Shown here: positions 33,929-43,119 of the stretch, one piece after another
Layout of the letters: every line of letters starts with the position of its first letter
How positions within the stretch are numbered: position 1 is the stretch's first letter
NCBI GenBank assembly: GCA_002716385.1
Contig: PBAX01000015.1
Coordinates: forward strand, 1-64,000
Direction of reading: 5' to 3'
Origin: Phycisphaerae bacterium
GTDB lineage: Bacteria; Planctomycetota; Phycisphaerae; Phycisphaerales; SM1A02
DNA: 64,000 nt
The notes under the pieces: generated by a model
Told to the model about the DNA's origin: nothing
Seen by the model: the letters and a program-made list of their open reading frames with translations, nothing else
Databases searched by the model: none
Position numbers and translations under genes: made by a program

Positions 33929-36181
33929 CTATGGACATGGTCCGTAGGCGGAGATCAGTTCGAGGATGTCGCTGACATCGATGATTCCGCTGTCGTCGAT
34001 ATCGCAGCTTCCGGAGCCGCCGAATTGGCCCAGAATGAGCAGGATGTCCTCCACATCGACGATACCGTCATCGTTGGCACAGTCGGCGGGGCAGGTGTCC
34101 AGATCATCGCAGTCGACCTTGGTGATGGTGATGCCGTCGACCGCGGCCTCGATGACGGATCCGCTGGCAAGATCCCCGACGCTGAATCGAAGACGAATGC
34201 TGCCATTGGGCACGTCAGTCAGGACGAAGCTCGGGTTGTACCAGCCGCCACTCGACTGCTCGACCGGTCCGATGGTTTCCAGATTGGACCAGGTGGTACC
34301 GCCGTCGTAGGAGATGTCGACTTCCATGACGTCGTTGAGTGGGTCTGCACCAGAGCACGTGCTGCCGTTGTTGTACCAGCGGTAGTAGGAGACAGCGCTT
34401 CCCGGCGTGCAGGTGAGGGATGGCGATGTCAGTACGGTGGTGCCACCATCGACATCTTCGTTCGTGGAGTTGCCAGTCACGTAGCAGGTGCCTGATCCGT
34501 CTCCATCTGTAGGATTGTCGCAGCGGATTCCGCCATTGCCCGGTACGGCTCGCTGCCAGTTCCCTTCCGTGGCGCCATTGATGACGGTCCAGCCCTGATC
34601 GGACTGGAAGTCGTCCTGGAACGAGACGGATGTTCCATCGGCGGACAGGATCTCATATGGGCTCGCGGCGCCGCCACTTGGAAGGGAGATCTGCTGTCCC
34701 CCCACGGTGGATACCTCGATGTGCCAGGAGACGACGTTGCCACAGGTCAGATTCGGAAAATTGGCTCGCCAGATCTCCGGATCACTCGTCGGGGCCAGCG
34801 AGATAGTCTGCTGTCCGGTGCCATCATCAACGAAGAGTGCGAATGAATCCTCGTCGGGTACGCCTCCACTGAGACCGCGAACACGAACCTCGATCGATTC
34901 GCCTTGAGGCGAGAGCAGTTCAGGAAGATCGGAAATCAGGGAGATCTCGATCTGAGCTGTCTGGAAGGCGAAGAAGCCCCGCTCCAGGTCGCTGCAGAAG
35001 ACCGTCCCGCTTGGCAGGAACGGGTAGACGTTCCACATCCCGTTGAAGGCGGCCTGATCGCCCTCTGGGTACGTGTCGAACCAGGCGATCTCCTCGGGCG
35101 AGACCGGATTCGAAATGTCGAATATTCGTAGTCCACTCTGGTAGTTGGCCTGATACATCCTGTTGCCTCTGACGTAGAGGTTGTGGTCGATGGTGTTCAG
35201 GCCGGTCGTGCAGGTTCCCACCTCGATTGGATTCGAGAGGTCGCTCACGTCCAGGATCCGGGTCGTTGTGACTGATCCAGTGTTGTCCTCATCGAGTTCG
35301 TCATTCAGATAGAGGTACTGGAGATCATCCGTCAGCCAGCCCTGATGGGAGTAGTAGTTGTTGCTGTGTTCCAGCGATGCCAATTCGATGATGTTCGACT
35401 TGTCCGAGACATCGAGAATCGTGAGTCCGGTCTGCTCGAAGCCGCCATTGAAGCCGGCGAAGCAGAATGCGATTTCCTTGCCCGCATAGGGTGAGCCCGG
35501 GGGGTAGGTAATGAACTGCGCATCATGGATGTACTTGTCGCTCCATGAGGCGACGAATGGCGGATTGACCGGGTTGGCGTTGAGATCGTGGCAGCGGAAT
35601 CCGTTGCTTCCACCTCCCAGTCTGTAGAGAAACCCGCTGTCTGTGTCGATGGCGACGTTGTGAGTGGCCGTGGTGTTGCCGCTGTTCACGGTGCCCAGCA
35701 GCTGCACGGCGCCATCGTCGATGTTCGACATGTCGATCACCTGAATGCCGTCGCCACCTTCGGAGACCGCATAGCAATATTCATTGAGGACCTTGACATC
35801 GCGCCAGAGGCTGTCGACGCCGTTGATGGTCGCGACGATCTGGGCATTGCCAGGATTGGTCACTTCGATGAAGATCGTGGCTGAGTTCACGCCCACGATC
35901 GCGTATTCGCGACCACTTGGCGACACATAGCCCCAGCAGTCGTTGCCGGTGCTGTATCCACCAAGTGCGGAGAGCGACAGCCAGCTCTGCAGGGTGACAC
36001 CATCGGAGGTGAACCCGCGTGTGGTACCGGAGGTGCCGACTCCATGGACGTCGGCGCGGAATGCATCTGCTTGGACAGGGGGTCGACGATCACGCAGTTT
36101 TGGATCGTCTTGATGGGCCATCGCAAAGCCGGCGATGGCGGTAACAGACATCAAAGCGGAAGCGATCTGCAGCTTGTGCAC
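33929..36181 (-). CDS. secreted choice-of-anchor-B-like (LVIVD-repeat) protein with C-terminal dockerin
   Basis: I start at the GTG at 36181 with AGGAG ~8 nt upstream; it begins a signal peptide (LQIASALMSVTAIAGFAMA), giving 750 residues. Residues ~60-410 hold a propeller of repeats such as IQVIDMSNIDDG, LTILDVSDKSNI and LRIFDISNPVSP, the LVIVD/choice-of-anchor-B pattern. A middle beta-sandwich region and a lectin-like part (VSYYRWYNNGSTC, SIRLRFSVGD) follow. The C-terminus has a Cys-containing dockerin pair (ANDDGIVDVEDILLIL, DIDDSGIIDVSDILEL). It is surface-exposed or secreted. It lies next to the haem-protein operon and shares its strand. Confidence 0.85.
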   Translation of the reverse strand: MHKLQIASALMSVTAIAGFAMAHQDDPKLRDRRPPVQADAFRADVHGVGTSGTTRGFTSDGVTLQSWLSLSALGGYSTGNDCWGYVSPSGREYAIVGVNSATIFIEVTNPGNAQIVATINGVDSLWRDVKVLNEYCYAVSEGGDGIQVIDMSNIDDGAVQLLGTVNSGNTTATHNVAIDTDSGFLYRLGGGSNGFRCHDLNANPVNPPFVASWSDKYIHDAQFITYPPGSPYAGKEIAFCFAGFNGGFEQTGLTILDVSDKSNIIELASLEHSNNYYSHQGWLTDDLQYLYLNDELDEDNTGSVTTTRILDVSDLSNPIEVGTCTTGLNTIDHNLYVRGNRMYQANYQSGLRIFDISNPVSPEEIAWFDTYPEGDQAAFNGMWNVYPFLPSGTVFCSDLERGFFAFQTAQIEISLISDLPELLSPQGESIEVRVRGLSGGVPDEDSFALFVDDGTGQQTISLAPTSDPEIWRANFPNLTCGNVVSWHIEVSTVGGQQISLPSGGAASPYEILSADGTSVSFQDDFQSDQGWTVINGATEGNWQRAVPGNGGIRCDNPTDGDGSGTCYVTGNSTNEDVDGGTTVLTSPSLTCTPGSAVSYYRWYNNGSTCSGADPLNDVMEVDISYDGGTTWSNLETIGPVEQSSGGWYNPSFVLTDVPNGSIRLRFSVGDLASGSVIEAAVDGITITKVDCDDLDTCPADCANDDGIVDVEDILLILGQFGGSGSCDIDDSGIIDVSDILELISAYGPCP

Positions 36182-36312
36182 CTCTGAACTCCTCTCAAGT
36201 TCTGTTCGTGGGCCCCGGGGAATGGACGGGCTCACGGTCTCTCAGTACCTCACTGTAGTCAATACGTGGAAATGGGCGAGAACGATCCCGGGAAATGCCT
36301 GTTTAATGCCAC

Positions 36313-37593
36313 TTAATCCTGCTTTTCGGTGGATGAACCAGTTGGCTCGACCCCAGGTTTTCTGGTGAGTTCAGGGGCCAGTTCGGGGCTTGAGAGGGTC
36401 ATGAGGAAGGATTCCAGATCATCCAGCTGGTTTTCGGTGAATCCAAGGGGCTGCAGTACGGTTTCCTGATGATGATCCAGCACCACCATCTCTTCCAGCG
36501 TGTTGTAGAAGACCAGCACCTCACGGAGGGATTCGAACTGTCCCTGATGCATGTAGGGGGCCGTCTGATTCAGATTCCTGAGCGATGGTGTTCTGAACGC
36601 GCCCCACAACTCGCTGTTTCTGGCGAGTGAGTCGGTCGAGAGCGCTCGTATGCTCTCCTGATCATCGGAGAACTGGCCGCTGGCTCTGAAGGGGTTGGCC
36701 TGCAGCAACTTGATCCCTTCCCAGCGTCCTGCATCCTTGGGAAGTCCGCCATGTCCAGGTGGGATTCCGGTGTTGTGGAATTCCAGATCACTCAGCAAGG
36801 GGCCGAAGTGGCATTGCCGACAGCCGGCTTCGCCAATGAACAGACGCAGGCCGCGGCGGGCATCCTCGGGATATTCGGCCATCGCCTCCGAATCATCGGC
36901 AAGCATGGCTGTTACGAATTCGTCGAATCGACTTGGTGGAGGCACAAGTCGATGTTCATAGGCGGCAATGGCCTTCCCCAGATTCGAGAACGCTCGGTTG
37001 CAAGCCTGCTGGTCGGCCTTCGACATGGCTTCCCAGGCTGTGCTCACGGTCGAATCCCGTTCGGCATCCGGGCTTGCGTCGCTTGGAAACCTCACATGGT
37101 CGTCAAGTGGCGGCATTGGTCCGAAGACTGATTCGTATTCTCGCCTGAGGACAGGATCGTCATGGACACGGTGCAGCACCGCGAGTCTGTTGGAACCAAA
37201 CTCCTCCGCCCGTTCGAATGGATGCAACGCCTGGGACCAGAGCGTGTCGGCTCGCCCATCCCAGAAGAACCAACGTTGGCCTGCGACATTCAGCAGAGAG
37301 GGTGTGTGGCGGCTGCCCTTGGCCAGGCCGGTTGGAAGCGGCTTGCCGTCGGCGAAGCCGGTGGCGGGATCGTGGCAGGTCGCACAGGAGACCTGGTCGT
37401 TCAGAGAAAACCCAGTGTCAAAGAAGAGTCGCTGGCCGAGCAAGGCGGCTGCCGGATCGTTCCAGACCTTGTTGGTGGTGTCTGGTGTGGACTCCAATGA
37501 GCCGGAGAGGCCGGCGATTCGGCGTCGTTCGGTATCCGTGAAGGGCGTCGTTGCCAGCAGGCAGGACAGGATGACTGCGAGTGCAGCCATCAT
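36313..37593 (-). CDS. MauG/cytochrome c peroxidase-family dihaem protein
   Basis: The 426-residue protein has a signal-type start and two CxxCH haem sites: SCATCH near residue 70 and GCRQCH near 257. It reads TGFADGKPLPTG and GSRHTPSLLNVAGQRWFFWDGRA around the first haem and PYMHQGQFESLREVLVFYN near the end, all family hallmarks. It should act in the periplasm, as a peroxidase or in oxidative modification of a partner protein. Its ATG overlaps the upstream stop by one nt (TGATG), so it is the last gene of a tight operon. Confidence 0.93.
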   Translation of the reverse strand: MMAALAVILSCLLATTPFTDTERRRIAGLSGSLESTPDTTNKVWNDPAAALLGQRLFFDTGFSLNDQVSCATCHDPATGFADGKPLPTGLAKGSRHTPSLLNVAGQRWFFWDGRADTLWSQALHPFERAEEFGSNRLAVLHRVHDDPVLRREYESVFGPMPPLDDHVRFPSDASPDAERDSTVSTAWEAMSKADQQACNRAFSNLGKAIAAYEHRLVPPPSRFDEFVTAMLADDSEAMAEYPEDARRGLRLFIGEAGCRQCHFGPLLSDLEFHNTGIPPGHGGLPKDAGRWEGIKLLQANPFRASGQFSDDQESIRALSTDSLARNSELWGAFRTPSLRNLNQTAPYMHQGQFESLREVLVFYNTLEEMVVLDHHQETVLQPLGFTENQLDDLESFLMTLSSPELAPELTRKPGVEPTGSSTEKQD

Positions 37594-38024
37594 CAGTCAA
37601 CATTCATAGGAGTCTGGCCGCGATGGGACACGCCGTCGATCTCGAGATCGAAATAGATCTGCCAGTCACCGGGCATGTGCATCAGCATCCCCTCGGCAGT
37701 CCATCCATCCTTGGTCGTCTTGATTCGTGGAACATGGTTCATGCCATGCCCATGCTGAGGCATGCCGGCGTCGACCGTGAGGCTCGCCTGCTCGGGTGTG
37801 ATGAGGTTTCCGGCGATGTCCATGACCTGAACATCAATGGCGTAGAAACGATTGAGTGGGATGGGGTCCGGTCTGGGTACCCAGTAGAAGGTGTACTGCC
37901 CGTCGTTGGATGCCAGTGTTCTGGCAACCGGAGGCGCCACGAGTGTCTTCATGCCCGAGTTGTAGCAGCCGCCGATGCTCAGCAGGCAACAGAGGGTGAA
38001 GATTGAAAGGGCGAGATGTTTCAT
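37593..38024 (-). CDS. YtkA/FixH-like lipoprotein
   Basis: The ATG at 38024 overlaps the NHL stop by 4 nt (143 aa) and begins a lipobox leader (LLSIGGC). The mature part has an Ig-like domain with IDVQVMDIAGNLITPEQASL and DAGMPQHGHGMNHVP, then a TAEGMLMHMPGDW block. This resembles YtkA-like domains associated with copper and cytochrome oxidase functions. The Met/His-rich segment (HGHGMNH) could bind copper (inference). Confidence 0.78.
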   Translation of the reverse strand: MKHLALSIFTLCCLLSIGGCYNSGMKTLVAPPVARTLASNDGQYTFYWVPRPDPIPLNRFYAIDVQVMDIAGNLITPEQASLTVDAGMPQHGHGMNHVPRIKTTKDGWTAEGMLMHMPGDWQIYFDLEIDGVSHRGQTPMNVD

Positions 38025-39847
38025 GGCTGTTTGCTCCGTTTCAGACGTTCTGGGGTCATGGCTCTGCCGAGTCCGAATGTCAGGACCCATCCTTCATCAG
38101 GTTCGAATCCCTGCATGCGATGGTTGCCCTGATCCAGAACAATTATGCGCCCATTGGCATCTTCTGCAATCTCACCTGGCATCCAGATCTCTCCATGGTC
38201 ACCACCCGATGTCGATAGTGTTCCGAGATGTCCACCATCAGGGGAGAAATGATCCAGGCGGTCGGATCCCGCATCTGAGATCAACAGCGAGCCGTCTCCA
38301 AGAATGGCGACACCTCCGGGATTTGGAGATGAAAGATCGGGTGCGGGACCGATGCTCCGCTGCGGCTGAGCATCATTGTCAAACAGATGGATCTGGCCGG
38401 TTCTCCCATCAGCGACGGCGATTGTTCCGGCTCGGGCATCAATGGCCACCGGATCGAAATCGATCTTCCAGGGAATCAGTTCGCGGTTTCTGAACGAGTA
38501 GATCTGATCCTCGTTTCCGTCGATGACATGCAGGGTCGCGTCATCGTCATAGTCCGCGGAGAGAGGATTTAGGAATGAACCGTCCGGAAGCTTCGGAAGT
38601 GAGGAAGAACTGAGCAGCACGGCGGCTTCGGGATTGAACCGGGGATTGTCGGCAGGGGGAAGACTCACTTTCCAATGCTGGATAGTGTTGTTCTCCGAAT
38701 CCAGAATGGTGATCACGTCGCCCCGTTGATTCCAGCTGATGTCGGCGATCTTGCCGATTCGACCAGGCCCCTCACCGGGTGTTCCGAACGTCGTCACATG
38801 GATCGGCACATCCCTGTCCATGACGAAGACTGGAAGGCTGCGGGCCTCGGGTTCCCATGTGACGAGTCCACGCGAGCCTGCGTCCACTTGCGCGCCGAAA
38901 TGCGACTGAAGTCCTCTGGGAGCACGAGTATTCGACCGGAGCGGGCGGGAAGGGGGTCCGGGCTTGAAGGTCTGTGCTCTTCTCTCGAATGGTTCGGAGA
39001 CGAGGCTTCGATTGCCCGAGGCATCGATGGCGATGTCGGATGGGTAGTGGATATGACCTTCTCCCTGCCTGGGGACGACGGCATGCATGCCCCACCACGA
39101 AATGAGTTCACCGTCGGTGTCGAAGATCTGCACTCTGTGGTTGAGTCGATCGGCGACGTAGATTTGATCGCCATGGCGCTCGATGCCAGATGGTTCGGAA
39201 AAGAGCCCTGGAAAACGTCCCCAATCGCCCCATGTCCTCTTCAGGTTGCCATCACTGTCGAGAACAAGGACACGGTGATTGCCGGTGTCGGCTATGAAGA
39301 CATTGCCAAGGTCGTCGACATCGACTCCTTCAGGTGCCCGGAGGTCCAGATTCTCGATTTCATCCGTGCTCCATCGATAGCTTCCATTCCGATTGAAGAC
39401 GACGATTCGATTGTTGCCGGTATCCGCCACGGCCAGATTCGCATTGGAAAGAGCGACATCCATCGGCGATCGAAACCGCTTTCCCGACAAGCGACGGCCG
39501 TCGATCGTGTGAGCGAGTGTCCCCTCCGAATTGAAGAAGCGGACAAGGTGGTTGCCCTTGTCGGCAACAGCAATCACCCCGACATCATTCGCATCGATGC
39601 CATGTGGCTGATGCAGTGTGCCCGATTCGATCCAGACGCTGCTGACGTTGTCATTCGGGTTGATGATTGAAACGGTGTGGCGATGCTGCTCGGTGACGAG
39701 CATGCGGCCATCGGGTAGAAAGGCCGCGCCGGCGGGAGCGCCGAGTTCATTGATGGTCGAATGCCAGGCAGCGGGATGGCGTTGGTCATTTTCCGCATCG
39801 CCGACCTGGACGGTCAGGACCAGTATGAGACAGTTGATGATGTTCAT
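38021..39847 (-). CDS. secreted NHL-repeat propeller protein
   Basis: The 608-residue protein starts with a signal peptide (MNIINCLILVLTVQVGDA) and consists of NHL repeats such as IAVADKGNHLVRFF, LAVADTGNNRIVVF, VFIADTGNHRVLVL and IYVADRLNHRVQIF. These build one or two beta-propellers. NHL propellers often bind other proteins or ligands. It overlaps the YtkA-like gene by ATGA and follows the HMA lipoprotein by 39 bp, so it belongs to the operon. No catalytic motif was found. Confidence 0.9.
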   Translation of the reverse strand: MNIINCLILVLTVQVGDAENDQRHPAAWHSTINELGAPAGAAFLPDGRMLVTEQHRHTVSIINPNDNVSSVWIESGTLHQPHGIDANDVGVIAVADKGNHLVRFFNSEGTLAHTIDGRRLSGKRFRSPMDVALSNANLAVADTGNNRIVVFNRNGSYRWSTDEIENLDLRAPEGVDVDDLGNVFIADTGNHRVLVLDSDGNLKRTWGDWGRFPGLFSEPSGIERHGDQIYVADRLNHRVQIFDTDGELISWWGMHAVVPRQGEGHIHYPSDIAIDASGNRSLVSEPFERRAQTFKPGPPSRPLRSNTRAPRGLQSHFGAQVDAGSRGLVTWEPEARSLPVFVMDRDVPIHVTTFGTPGEGPGRIGKIADISWNQRGDVITILDSENNTIQHWKVSLPPADNPRFNPEAAVLLSSSSLPKLPDGSFLNPLSADYDDDATLHVIDGNEDQIYSFRNRELIPWKIDFDPVAIDARAGTIAVADGRTGQIHLFDNDAQPQRSIGPAPDLSSPNPGGVAILGDGSLLISDAGSDRLDHFSPDGGHLGTLSTSGGDHGEIWMPGEIAEDANGRIIVLDQGNHRMQGFEPDEGWVLTFGLGRAMTPERLKRSKQP

Positions 39848-39886
39848 GAGGCAACAGTGTAGGCTGCCCTTGCTGGAATTGAACAG

Positions 39887-40183
39887 TCATTCCCGATCGG
39901 GTGCTGAAACGGTGAATTGCATCTTGCGGATGCGATCGACGGCTCGCTCCATCGCGGCCGAATCATCCGCTGTTATCACGGCATTTCCCTTCTCGAAGGA
40001 TGCTTCGCAGGCATGCACGCCCTCGAGGACCGTCACGGATTCCTCGATGCTCGTTTCGCATGCCTCGCAGTGCATGCCATCGATCCGAACGACCTGAGTG
40101 ACGGGTTCGATGTATTCGGCGCAGCATCCCGCCAGGCAGACCGTCAGGATCCCCAGGACGATCATCAACCAATATGGTTTCAT
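39887..40183 (-). CDS. lipoprotein with heavy-metal-associated (HMA) domain
   Basis: The ATG at 40183 overlaps the DUF1501 stop by 4 nt and begins a lipobox leader (TVCLAGCC; 98 aa). The rest is one HMA domain: VTQVVRIDGMHCEACETSIEES, the MxCxxC copper site. This would display a copper-binding domain outside the inner membrane. It is similar in size and motif to the N-terminal domain of the copper ATPase encoded upstream (43120-45303) and may exchange copper with exported partners. Confidence 0.88.
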   Translation of the reverse strand: MKPYWLMIVLGILTVCLAGCCAEYIEPVTQVVRIDGMHCEACETSIEESVTVLEGVHACEASFEKGNAVITADDSAAMERAVDRIRKMQFTVSAPDRE

Positions 40184-41472
40184 GTCTTCTTGATGATCTT
40201 GGTGGGTTTCCACTTGCGACCGAGGATGTCCTTGCTGTCGGCACCCATCCAGTTGTCGAGAACCTCCGCGTAGCAGGATCTGAAATCGGTCGTGAACTTG
40301 AGGTCGCCGTTGTCAAGATCTGTCAATGACGGATGTGTGCCATGGACACCTGGTTCGACCATGTCCCCGATGAAGTACATGGGTGCGGCGGTTCCATGAT
40401 CGGTCCCGTTCGAGGCGTTCTGCGGCACCCGGCGACCGAATTCGGAGAACACCATCGTCAGCACTCTGCCCTGATTCCCCTGTGCCTTCACATCCTGATA
40501 GAAGGACTTGAGCGAGTCGCCCGCCTGTCGCAGCAGTCTGGCGTGCTGGCCGGCTTGATTGGCATGCGTGTCGAAGCCGCCCATGCTCGCGTAGTAGACG
40601 CGTGTGGGCATCTCGGAGCGGATCATGGCGGCGATCATGCGAAGCTGATCCGAGAGATTCCCCCCCGGGTAGGCGACAAGTGGTTGTTGCGAAACCGCCT
40701 TGCGGACTTTCTGGGAGGAAAGCTGGGCGTCCATCGATGTTCGTTTCAGGAAGGCCAGTTGATCGGTGGTTTCATTGAGACTGTTCTGATCTCCGACATT
40801 GCGATACGGTTCGGCCAGTTGCCGGTCGAGATCCTCGCCCATCCATCGATAGAGCTCCGGTGATTCGAAGTTGACGGGCATGACAGAGTCGCCCTGCATC
40901 GCGAGTGGGGATTCGCTGCCGAGGGAAATGCCGATTTCCGGCTGGGGTGTGCCAGCGCAGGCGTTGTCGAAGTAGCGACCAAGCCATCCGTTGCCACGTC
41001 TTCCATCGGGATTGCCCGTGTGCCATATGTCCATCGAAGAGAAGTGGGATCGGTTTGGGTTGGGATAGCCGACACCCTGGACGATCGATGCCACACCGGA
41101 GTCCATCAATTCCTGAAGCCCGGAAAAGGCCGGGTTCAATCCGATGCCCCGGGCCTGTGAAAGCTGAAGCGCGGCATCGGCGTTGGTGCCGGGCTTCGCG
41201 AGACCGATGGTCGGCCGAAGTCGGTAGTACTCGTCCAGCCCGTACGGGACGACGGTGTTCAGGCCATCGTTTCCTCCGCTCATCTGGACGATCACCAGGA
41301 TCCGATCCTGAGGCATGCCGGGTATCGAGCTGAGCATCGATCCCATCGGAAGCATGACGCCCTTGGCCGTCTGCTGGATGAACAGGGGCGTTGTCGTGGC
41401 CAGTGACGCAAGTGCCATGCCTTGTCGGATGAAGAGGCGTCGGCTCCAGGGATGTCGTGTTGATTCATTCAT
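40180..41472 (-). CDS. DUF1501 protein with Tat signal
   Basis: The 430-residue protein begins with a twin-arginine signal (SRRLFIRQG) and matches DUF1501: ILVIVQMSGGNDGLNTVVPYG, then FSSMDIWHTGNPD. DUF1501 has an alkaline-phosphatase/sulfatase-like fold; its substrate is unknown. It starts 16 bp after the DUF1800 stop, the usual neighbour, and overlaps the HMA lipoprotein by ATGA. Confidence 0.92.
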   Translation of the reverse strand: MNESTRHPWSRRLFIRQGMALASLATTTPLFIQQTAKGVMLPMGSMLSSIPGMPQDRILVIVQMSGGNDGLNTVVPYGLDEYYRLRPTIGLAKPGTNADAALQLSQARGIGLNPAFSGLQELMDSGVASIVQGVGYPNPNRSHFSSMDIWHTGNPDGRRGNGWLGRYFDNACAGTPQPEIGISLGSESPLAMQGDSVMPVNFESPELYRWMGEDLDRQLAEPYRNVGDQNSLNETTDQLAFLKRTSMDAQLSSQKVRKAVSQQPLVAYPGGNLSDQLRMIAAMIRSEMPTRVYYASMGGFDTHANQAGQHARLLRQAGDSLKSFYQDVKAQGNQGRVLTMVFSEFGRRVPQNASNGTDHGTAAPMYFIGDMVEPGVHGTHPSLTDLDNGDLKFTTDFRSCYAEVLDNWMGADSKDILGRKWKPTKIIKKT

Positions 41473-41488
41473 GGCAGGTTCCTGGATA

Positions 41489-42997
41489 TCAGCAGAGTTG
41501 GTACTCGGGCGCGGCGGTCATGAGTGCCAGCAGGTTGATGATGGTCGCATTGTCATCGATGCCGCCGCTTTCGCGGACGTATTGGACCCATTCGGCAAGT
41601 CGTTTCTCTTCCGGCACCGTTCCGATGGTGAAGCGTGACAGATACACCACCGAATCATGTTCGCGATCACGACCCGGAAGTTCCCTGAGATGTTCGACCA
41701 GATGACGGGCATCGAAACCGCTGGAGTTGTTGTCCCATGGCTTGCTGCCGGGCATGCGTCCTGTCAACAGATAGATCAGAGTGTTCTGTCTGGTGAACAG
41801 CGTGGATGTGTTGATCCATTTCCGGCCGCCATCCCAGCCCTTCACCGAAGGGGGCTTGAAGAGGTCCTGTCCCATCAGGCTGCAGGATTGGACCAGTCGA
41901 GGCATGTTGCGTGCCGGTGCGCGAAGTGATCGAATCGCCTGCACGACGAGCTGAACCGGCGACTTGATGATCGCAGTTCTGTTCACTTCATCGTAAAAGT
42001 GCTTCGATAGAAAGAGCTTTCGAAGGACTGGCTTGAGTTCGAAGTCGTCCGACTTAAACACCTTTGCCATCTGGCGAACTGTGGCACGGGCCGGACCTTC
42101 GAGCGTCTGCTTCGAGTCGTTCACGTAGAAGCGGTAGAGCTTCTCGCAGATGAATTCGCTGGCGCTGCTGCGGCTGAATATGAGATTCACGAAATCGTCG
42201 CCGTCCCATTTGTCGCGTTTGCCGAAGATGACCTTCATGTCGTCATCATGGTTGCGTTCGTTGAACTGGAACTCGTCATCCTGATACGTGTAGCCGGTGA
42301 GGGCTCGGGCGCCCTGCTTGATGTCCTGCTCCGTGTAGCCACGACCTTCGCCCAGCGTGAACAGTTCCATGAGTTCACGGGCCAGATTCTCGTTCGGGGC
42401 ACGACGGGAATTCTGATTGTTGTTCAGGTACTTGATCATGGCCGGATCTCGAATGATGTTCCGGACGAGGTCGTCCCTGAAATTCCCGGTCGCATTGGAT
42501 CGGAACAGCTCGTTCTGCATGTACATGTGGTAGCTGTCCTCGACCGCCCGATAGCCGGTGGCGAAGTGTCCATGCAGGAACAGCGTCATCTTCTCCTGGA
42601 AGGGGCGGGGGGTCTCGATCATTCGACCCATCCACCAGGCCTGTAGTTCGGCCAGTTGACGTCGATCGGCGCGTTGGCGTTTCTGTCGCTCGTTGCGGAT
42701 GCGTTCGAGGGCGGCTTCGTCACCGTTGCGTCTGGCCTGATTACGGTAGCGACGCTCGTCGGCCGTGGGGGCCCGCATGATGTTGTGATCGAACCGACCA
42801 TCGACTCTGGCCGTGGTTCCGGTCTCCTCAACTTTCTGGAATTCCAGAAGCGAATCGACGGCATCTTCAGGCCCCATGTTCTTCAGTGCCAGAACCTGAG
42901 AGGGGGTTCCGCCGAACCCGGCCCTCTGCAATAGATGCAGTGCCGCCCAGTAGTCAAAGTCCTTGGTGCTGATTCGGCCAAGCCCTGCTGCCATCAA
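41489..42997 (-). CDS. DUF1800 protein
   Basis: The 502-residue helical protein matches DUF1800: the start FDYWAALHLLQRAGFGGTP, ENLARELMELFTLGEG, and PSVKGWDGGRKWIN near the end. The function of this DUF1501 partner is unknown. No clear signal peptide is present at this start; it may travel with the Tat-exported DUF1501 protein (inference). It is the first gene of the operon running to 36313. Confidence 0.92.
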   Translation of the reverse strand: MMAAGLGRISTKDFDYWAALHLLQRAGFGGTPSQVLALKNMGPEDAVDSLLEFQKVEETGTTARVDGRFDHNIMRAPTADERRYRNQARRNGDEAALERIRNERQKRQRADRRQLAELQAWWMGRMIETPRPFQEKMTLFLHGHFATGYRAVEDSYHMYMQNELFRSNATGNFRDDLVRNIIRDPAMIKYLNNNQNSRRAPNENLARELMELFTLGEGRGYTEQDIKQGARALTGYTYQDDEFQFNERNHDDDMKVIFGKRDKWDGDDFVNLIFSRSSASEFICEKLYRFYVNDSKQTLEGPARATVRQMAKVFKSDDFELKPVLRKLFLSKHFYDEVNRTAIIKSPVQLVVQAIRSLRAPARNMPRLVQSCSLMGQDLFKPPSVKGWDGGRKWINTSTLFTRQNTLIYLLTGRMPGSKPWDNNSSGFDARHLVEHLRELPGRDREHDSVVYLSRFTIGTVPEEKRLAEWVQYVRESGGIDDNATIINLLALMTAAPEYQLC

Positions 42998-43119
42998 TGC
43001 GACTCCCGGTGATTGGTTGCGACAACTAGAGGATGCCCGTGAACGGCTCTCATATCAAGTGGTACGTTTCAACTTCCGGTCTCATCCCCCTCAATGTGGG
43101 ATTTGGACACTCTGGAAGC

